Below, piece after piece: positions 5,436 to 8,702 of a stretch of DNA of 8,702 nucleotides. The notes below the pieces were generated by a model. That model was not told the origin of the DNA. It worked only from the letters and a program-made list of their open reading frames with translations, and searched no databases. Within the stretch, counting starts at the first letter, position 1; each line of letters starts with the position of its first letter. The translations under genes were made by a program, and so were the position numbers. Source of the stretch: Clostridia bacterium (GTDB lineage Bacteria; Bacillota_A; Clostridia; Oscillospirales; CAG-272); contig JAFQPF010000035.1 in the NCBI GenBank assembly GCA_017411885.1, positions 1 to 8,702 of the forward strand, in the 5' to 3' direction.

Positions 5436-6317
5436 TCAGTGCTTCTGCATCATATTACGGTATTGCTTTGGAGTGATTCCCTTTTGTTCTCTGAACTTTG
5501 ATACGAAATAGCTTGATGATGAAAATCCGCAGCCAAATGCAACCTCGGTTATCGGCATATCGGTAGTCGCAAGCATATACTCTGCTTCACGCAGGCGGAC
5601 GCTTAACAGATACTGACTGAAATTGAGCTTTGTTATTCCCTTGAACATACGCGAAAAATAACTGTAGCTCATAAGGCATTTGTCTGCGATATCCTCCATT
5701 GTTATGTTGGAGGCATAATTCTTGTCGATATATTCAAACGCCTTCGTTATATCGTTTATCCTGTTTGAAACAAGATCCGAATTTTCGCTGTCCCAAAGTC
5801 CGCGTATACGAAGCACCGCCACGAATACCTTGAGAATATTAGCTTTTACAGCAAGCTCGTAACCGAATCTTTCGTTTTTATATTCATCGAGCGCCTCGGT
5901 CATGTATTTGTGCACGTCGTAGCGTTCAAGGTCTGTACGCTTGAATATCTTCGGCTGAAACGGGAGATTTATCATAAACGGCAAAACGTATTTGTTCATA
6001 TCCGATTTATGCCCGGCCAAGCAGAGATTTTCAAGCTCAAAGCGGCACATTATATAAGAGCTTTCATCATGATTGTCCGAAAAGATCGCGTGTACCTCAC
6101 GGGAATTTATAACGATCAGATCTCCGGTTGAAAATTCGTGGCGCGCTCCGTTAAGATACGCCACAAAGTCACCCTTGATAACGTACAAAAGCTCCATATC
6201 GTTGTGTATATGTGCAGACGCGGTACACTGCTTCTTTTCACTGCTCTGGAGGCAAAGCTTGAACGGTATATCACGCTCAGTATTCACGCTTGCTTCAACA
6301 AAATAATCCTTCGGCAT
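5436..6317 (-). CDS. AraC-family transcriptional regulator with N-terminal cupin domain
   Basis: The 293-residue protein has the standard two-domain layout. The N-terminal cupin sensor has H36-H38 in HIHNDMELLYVIKGD, the turn GARHEFSTGDLIVINSREVH (57-76), and continues to about 95. After a helical linker, the C-terminal AraC domain has two helix-turn-helix units at about 205-226 (ITMEDIADKCLMSYSYFSR) and 255-276 (PITEVAFGCGFSSSSYFVSK), ending GITPKQYRN (280-288). The second helix carries the family signature. Such proteins bind a small molecule, often a sugar, and usually activate neighbouring genes. The gene is divergent from the sugar isomerase/oxidoreductase operon, its most likely target (inference). 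ATG 6317 follows AAGGGAG by 6 nt. Its TGA abuts the amidohydrolase stop directly. A TATAAA at 6341-6346 may be its -10, but no good -35 is seen. Confidence 0.93.
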   Translation of the reverse strand: MPKDYFVEASVNTERDIPFKLCLQSSEKKQCTASAHIHNDMELLYVIKGDFVAYLNGARHEFSTGDLIVINSREVHAIFSDNHDESSYIMCRFELENLCLAGHKSDMNKYVLPFMINLPFQPKIFKRTDLERYDVHKYMTEALDEYKNERFGYELAVKANILKVFVAVLRIRGLWDSENSDLVSNRINDITKAFEYIDKNYASNITMEDIADKCLMSYSYFSRMFKGITKLNFSQYLLSVRLREAEYMLATTDMPITEVAFGCGFSSSSYFVSKFREQKGITPKQYRNMMQKH

Positions 6318-6373
6318 AAATAGCTCCCTTCTGCAAATCTTTTATATTTTTGTGCTGATACGAACTGTTTTTT

Positions 6374-6389
6374 GATTGAGCGCTTAATC
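6374..6389. promoter_or_regulatory. Operator-like 16-bp near-palindrome
   Basis: GATTGAGCGCTTAATC is self-complementary apart from one mismatched pair. Its AGCGCT core is like those of LacI-family operators. It lies between the AraC gene and the sugar operon. The protein that would bind it is unknown; AraC proteins usually prefer direct repeats. Confidence 0.4.
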
Positions 6390-6502
6390 TTCCCTCGGTT
6401 TTTATTCTTGACGCGCCCACAAGAAAAGACAGGATATGCTGTTATCTGAGCAAAAAATTTACATTTTAGGTAAAAATATTTATATCTTTTATTTAAATAA
6501 TA

Positions 6503-6511
6503 TGCTATACT
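6503..6511 (+). promoter_or_regulatory. Extended -10 promoter of the sugar operon
   Basis: TGCTATACT is an extended -10 box. At 17-nt spacing the -35 region reads TATCTT, a poor match, within AT-rich sequence. That fits a promoter needing an activator, such as the divergent AraC protein. A start near 6518 gives a leader of about 144 nt. Confidence 0.55.
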
Positions 6512-6522
6512 CGTGTAAAACA

Positions 6523-6570
6523 AGGCAGATAAAACTGCCTACAGTCAAGATCCGTCCCGGATTTTACTGT
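6523..6570 (+). promoter_or_regulatory. Two tandem hairpins in the sugar-operon leader
   Basis: Hairpin 1 pairs AGGCAG (6523-6528) with CTGCCT (6535-6540) over a 6-nt loop. Hairpin 2 starts at the next base. It pairs 6541-6554 with 6558-6570, 13 pairs with one bulged C and one G-U, over the loop TCC. Both follow closely on the predicted start. No U-run follows, so it is not a simple terminator, and I recognise no riboswitch class. Confidence 0.45.
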
Positions 6571-6661
6571 CTTTGTATGTGTATATCAAGTCTATCATAT
6601 TTCGCAAAAAAATGCAATAGAATTTTAATTAAAAACAGAATTCAGGAAAGGAAAAAACACT

Positions 6662-7519
6662 ATGTACAATTTCCCTATCGGCGTTATCATCGATTCATTC
6701 AGACTTCCCTTTGGCGAAGCACTTGAAAAGGCAGCTTCGATCAATGCGCAGGGCATTCAGATGTACGCAACCTACGGTGAGCACGCTCCCGAGAATATGA
6801 ATGCGGCAAAAAGACGCGAGATGCTTGATATGGTAAAATCAAACGGTCTTTGCTTCTCGGCTCTCTGCGGCGACCTCGGCCACGGCTTCGGCGATGCTGT
6901 ACACAATCCCGAATACATTGAAAAATCCAAGCGTATACTCGATCTTGCAAAGGAGCTTGAAACCGATATCGTAACGACTCATATCGGCGTTGTACCGAAT
7001 GATCCGAATCACGACCGTTACAAGATCATGCAGGAGGCGTGTGTTGCGCTTGCAGAGTACGCAGACAGCATCGGCTCTCACTTTGCTATCGAAACCGGTC
7101 CCGAAACGGCAGAAACTCTCAAAAGCTTCCTTGATTCACTCAATTCACACGGTGTTGCGGTCAACCTTGACCCTGCAAACCTCGTTATGGTAACCGGAGA
7201 CGATCCGGTAAAAGCGGTTTATACTCTGGGAGATTACATCGTACATACTCACGCCAAGGACGGCATAAAGCTCGCAGACGCTAATCCCGAATTTATTTAC
7301 AGAGCCGTACATCCCGTACCCGAAGGATTTGATGACGTTAAATACTTCGAAGAGGTTGCGCTCGGAACAGGCTCGGTGGACTTCACAAATTATCTCAAGG
7401 CGCTTGAAGACATTGGATACAAGGGCTTCTTGACAATTGAACGTGAGGTAGGTAGTGATCCCGCAAGAGATATCAACATTGCCGCTGACTACCTTAGAAA
7501 TATAATTTCCAAAAACTAA
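6662..7519 (+). CDS. Sugar phosphate isomerase/epimerase-like TIM-barrel protein
   Basis: The 285-residue protein belongs to the xylose isomerase-like TIM-barrel (AP endonuclease 2) superfamily, which includes sugar isomerases, epimerases and IolE-type inosose dehydratases. Strands and likely metal ligands appear in order: GIQMYATYGE (31-40), FSALCGDLG (65-73), IVTTHIG (103-109), the Glu in FAIETG (E144), the Asp in VNLDPANL (D170), the His in VHTHAKD (H195, H197), GTGSVDF (235-241) and the final Glu in LTIERE (E260). These suggest an intact divalent-metal site. It has no signal peptide, so it is cytoplasmic. ATG 6662 follows AAAGGA by 9 nt. It is the first gene of an operon with a Gfo/Idh/MocA oxidoreductase 21 nt downstream, so it probably processes that enzyme's oxidised sugar product or supplies its substrate. 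The exact reaction is unknown. Confidence 0.9.
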   Translation: MYNFPIGVIIDSFRLPFGEALEKAASINAQGIQMYATYGEHAPENMNAAKRREMLDMVKSNGLCFSALCGDLGHGFGDAVHNPEYIEKSKRILDLAKELETDIVTTHIGVVPNDPNHDRYKIMQEACVALAEYADSIGSHFAIETGPETAETLKSFLDSLNSHGVAVNLDPANLVMVTGDDPVKAVYTLGDYIVHTHAKDGIKLADANPEFIYRAVHPVPEGFDDVKYFEEVALGTGSVDFTNYLKALEDIGYKGFLTIEREVGSDPARDINIAADYLRNIISKN

Positions 7520-7540
7520 GTCACACAAGGAGAAAAGATC

Positions 7541-8626
7541 ATGTCAAAAATTTACAGAATCGGTATCATCGGATGCGGCGGTATAGCTAACGGAAAGCAT
7601 ATGCCCTCCCTTAAGAAGCTTAAGAATATTGAAATGGTTGCCTTCTGCGATATCATCGAAGAAAAGGCTGTTAAAGCTGCTAAGGATTTCGGTACACCCG
7701 ATGCCAAGGTTTACACCGACTACAAGGAGCTCTTAAAGGACGAAACGATCGACATCGTTCACGTTTGTACGCCCAACAAGGAGCACAGCTTTATTACCGT
7801 TGACGCTCTTGACGCAGGCAAGCACGTTTACTGCGAAAAGCCTATGGCAAAGACCTCCAAGGAAGCAAAGGAGATGCTCGATGCCGCAAAGAGAAACGGC
7901 AAGAAGCTCACGATCGGCTATCAGGGCAGACAGACCGCAAAGATCAAGTACGTTAAACAATCCTGCGATGCGGGCGAGCTTGGCGATATCTACTTTGCAA
8001 AGGCTAACGCTATCAGACGCCGCGCGGTTCCCACCTGGGGCGTATTTCTCAACGAAGACGAGCAGGGCGGCGGTCCGCTTATCGACATCGGTACTCACGC
8101 GCTTGATATGACTCTCTGGTGTATGAACAACTACAAGGTAAAATACGTAGTCGGCACAAAGTACAGAAAGCTTGCGGATCAGACAAACACGGCTAACGCA
8201 TGGGGCGACTGGGATCCCGAAAAGTACACGGTTGAGGATTCCGCTTTCGGCTTTATCGTTATGGAAAACGGCGCAACTATCTTCCTTGAATCAAGCTGGG
8301 CTCTCAACACCCTTGAGGTAAAGGAAGCGGTATGCAGCCTTTGCGGTACAAAGGCGGGCGCAGATACATACGACGGTGCGAGAATAAACGGAGTTAAAAA
8401 CGGCAGACAGTATATTGAAAAGCCGGATCTTAATGCAGGCGGAGTTGCTTTCTACGACGGTGCATCCGAAGATCCGAGCGATCTTGATATGTACCAGTGG
8501 ATAAAGGCAGTCGATACCGACACCGATCCCTGCGTGCTTCCCGAGCAGGCTTACGTTGTAACTCAGATCCTTGAGGCTATATACAAGTCCGCAGAAACAG
8601 GCGAGCCTGTATATTTCAACAAATAA
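7541..8626 (+). CDS. Gfo/Idh/MocA-family NAD(P)-dependent oxidoreductase
   Basis: The 361-residue protein has an N-terminal Rossmann fold with the dinucleotide-binding loop GIIGCGGIA (8-16), CDI after the second strand (36-38), and VHVCTPNKEH (73-82). Next comes the family hallmark CEKPMA (98-103), whose Lys (K100) is catalytic. The C-terminal alpha/beta domain has GGGPLIDIGTHALDM (176-190), where D182 and H186 are the usual active-site pair. Family members oxidise or reduce a hydroxyl or keto group of sugars, inositols or amino sugars using NAD(P). ATG 7541 follows AAGGAGA by 7 nt, a near-ideal site. It is the second and apparently last gene of the operon with the TIM-barrel isomerase, likely acting on the same compound. 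Codons favour AAG and ATC more than in the amidohydrolase gene, which hints at high expression (judged by eye). The substrate is not identifiable. Confidence 0.94.
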   Translation: MSKIYRIGIIGCGGIANGKHMPSLKKLKNIEMVAFCDIIEEKAVKAAKDFGTPDAKVYTDYKELLKDETIDIVHVCTPNKEHSFITVDALDAGKHVYCEKPMAKTSKEAKEMLDAAKRNGKKLTIGYQGRQTAKIKYVKQSCDAGELGDIYFAKANAIRRRAVPTWGVFLNEDEQGGGPLIDIGTHALDMTLWCMNNYKVKYVVGTKYRKLADQTNTANAWGDWDPEKYTVEDSAFGFIVMENGATIFLESSWALNTLEVKEAVCSLCGTKAGADTYDGARINGVKNGRQYIEKPDLNAGGVAFYDGASEDPSDLDMYQWIKAVDTDTDPCVLPEQAYVVTQILEAIYKSAETGEPVYFNK

Positions 8627-8646
8627 GCTACATAACGCAAAAAATC

Positions 8647-8667
8647 ACCCGACAGAAACTGTCGGGT
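8647..8667. terminator. Hairpin between the sugar operon and the tRNA gene
   Basis: ACCCGACAG (8647-8655) and CTGTCGGGT (8659-8667) are perfect 9-bp arms around the loop AAA, 20 nt after the oxidoreductase stop. On the plus strand only AGACTAATATT follows, with no U-run. On the minus strand a GATTTTTT run follows, so it terminates better in that direction. It may be a weak or bidirectional terminator. Confidence 0.55.
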
Positions 8668-8677
8668 AGACTAATAT

Positions 8678-8702
8678 TCCTGATTAGCTCAGTTGGCAGA
8701 GC
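8678..8702 (+). tRNA. 5' part of a tRNA gene (cut by window end, identity unknown)
   Basis: TCCTGAT fits the 5' acceptor strand. Then come U8-A9 (TA), the D-stem GCTC (8687-8690), the D-loop AGTTGGCA and the closing GAGC (8699-8702). This is the canonical D-arm. The anticodon is beyond the window, so the amino acid cannot be assigned. No clear promoter separates it from the preceding hairpin. Confidence 0.85.

Larger units (their letters stand above)
6318..6661. other. Divergent control region between the AraC gene and the sugar operon
   Basis: This 344-nt gap holds no credible gene. Left to right on the plus strand it contains the AraC ribosome site (6324-6330, minus), an AT-rich possible AraC -10 (6341-6346, minus), a near-palindrome (6374-6389), AT-rich DNA with a TTTAC/GTAAA pair (6458-6474), an extended -10 promoter (6503-6511), a two-hairpin leader (6523-6570), and the ribosome site of the isomerase gene (6647-6652). 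Confidence 0.7.

Noticed and set aside
6374..6389. Catabolite-repression (cre) site
   Set aside because: When aligned on the central CG, the flanking TG and CA of the cre consensus are missing and one of the A positions fails.
6408..6436. TTGACG at 6408-6413 as a -35 for the sugar operon
   Set aside because: No acceptable -10 lies at 16-18 nt. The nearest, TATGCT, is 21 nt away.
6436..6726. Plus-strand 96-residue open frame across the sugar-operon leader
   Set aside because: It crosses the -10 box and both leader hairpins, overlaps the real start at 6662 in another frame, and has no ribosome site.
1..8702. CRISPR array, insertion sequence or prophage
   Set aside because: No regularly spaced identical repeats, transposase motifs, terminal inverted repeats or phage genes are visible in any frame.

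Overview
The window looks like chromosomal DNA of a Gram-positive anaerobe of the Clostridia, most likely an Oscillospiraceae/Ruminococcaceae-type gut or rumen bacterium. This is an inference. It rests on strong AGGAGG-type ribosome sites, a mid-range GC content judged by eye, an exported protein with YxDL...HYxxYGxxEGR repeats plus a ricin-type lectin domain, and the general style of the proteins. No mobile element, CRISPR array, rRNA or phage gene was seen.

Layout. (1) Positions 1-873, minus strand: the N-terminal 291 residues of a secreted protein with three repeats at an exact 42-residue period, followed by a ricin-type beta-trefoil. It runs off the left edge. (2) 1105-1746, minus: an unrecognised six-helix membrane protein, with a possible 14-codon leader ORF in its 5' leader. 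(3) 2029-2697, plus: TrmO (TsaA/YaeB family), a tRNA m6t6A37 methyltransferase, behind a near-consensus promoter whose -35 hexamer starts in the loop of a 12-bp inverted repeat. (4) 2729-4119, minus: a two-gene operon with an endonuclease/exonuclease/phosphatase-fold enzyme first and a YbaK/ProX-type prolyl-tRNA editing protein second. It converges on trmO at a perfect 18-bp hairpin that both genes can use as terminator. (5) 4251-5435, plus: an M20-family amidohydrolase. (6) 5436-6317, minus: an AraC-family regulator whose stop codon abuts that of the amidohydrolase with no bases between. (7) 6662-8626, plus: a two-gene sugar operon, divergent from the AraC gene, encoding a xylose-isomerase-like TIM-barrel protein and a Gfo/Idh/MocA oxidoreductase. 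(8) 8678 to the right edge: the first 25 bases of a tRNA.

Functional reading. The AraC-type regulator probably controls the divergent sugar operon. The control region between them has a near-palindromic 16-bp operator-like site, an extended -10 promoter with no good -35, and a leader with two tandem hairpins. The TIM-barrel plus Gfo/Idh/MocA pair suggests oxidation of a sugar, inositol or glycoside followed by isomerisation or elimination, but the substrate cannot be read from the sequence. The trmO and ProX-like genes both serve translational accuracy and face each other across one terminator.

I did not find a clearly new biological system. The best leads are the structured sugar-operon leader, the palindrome around the trmO -35 element, and the repeat-plus-lectin secreted protein.
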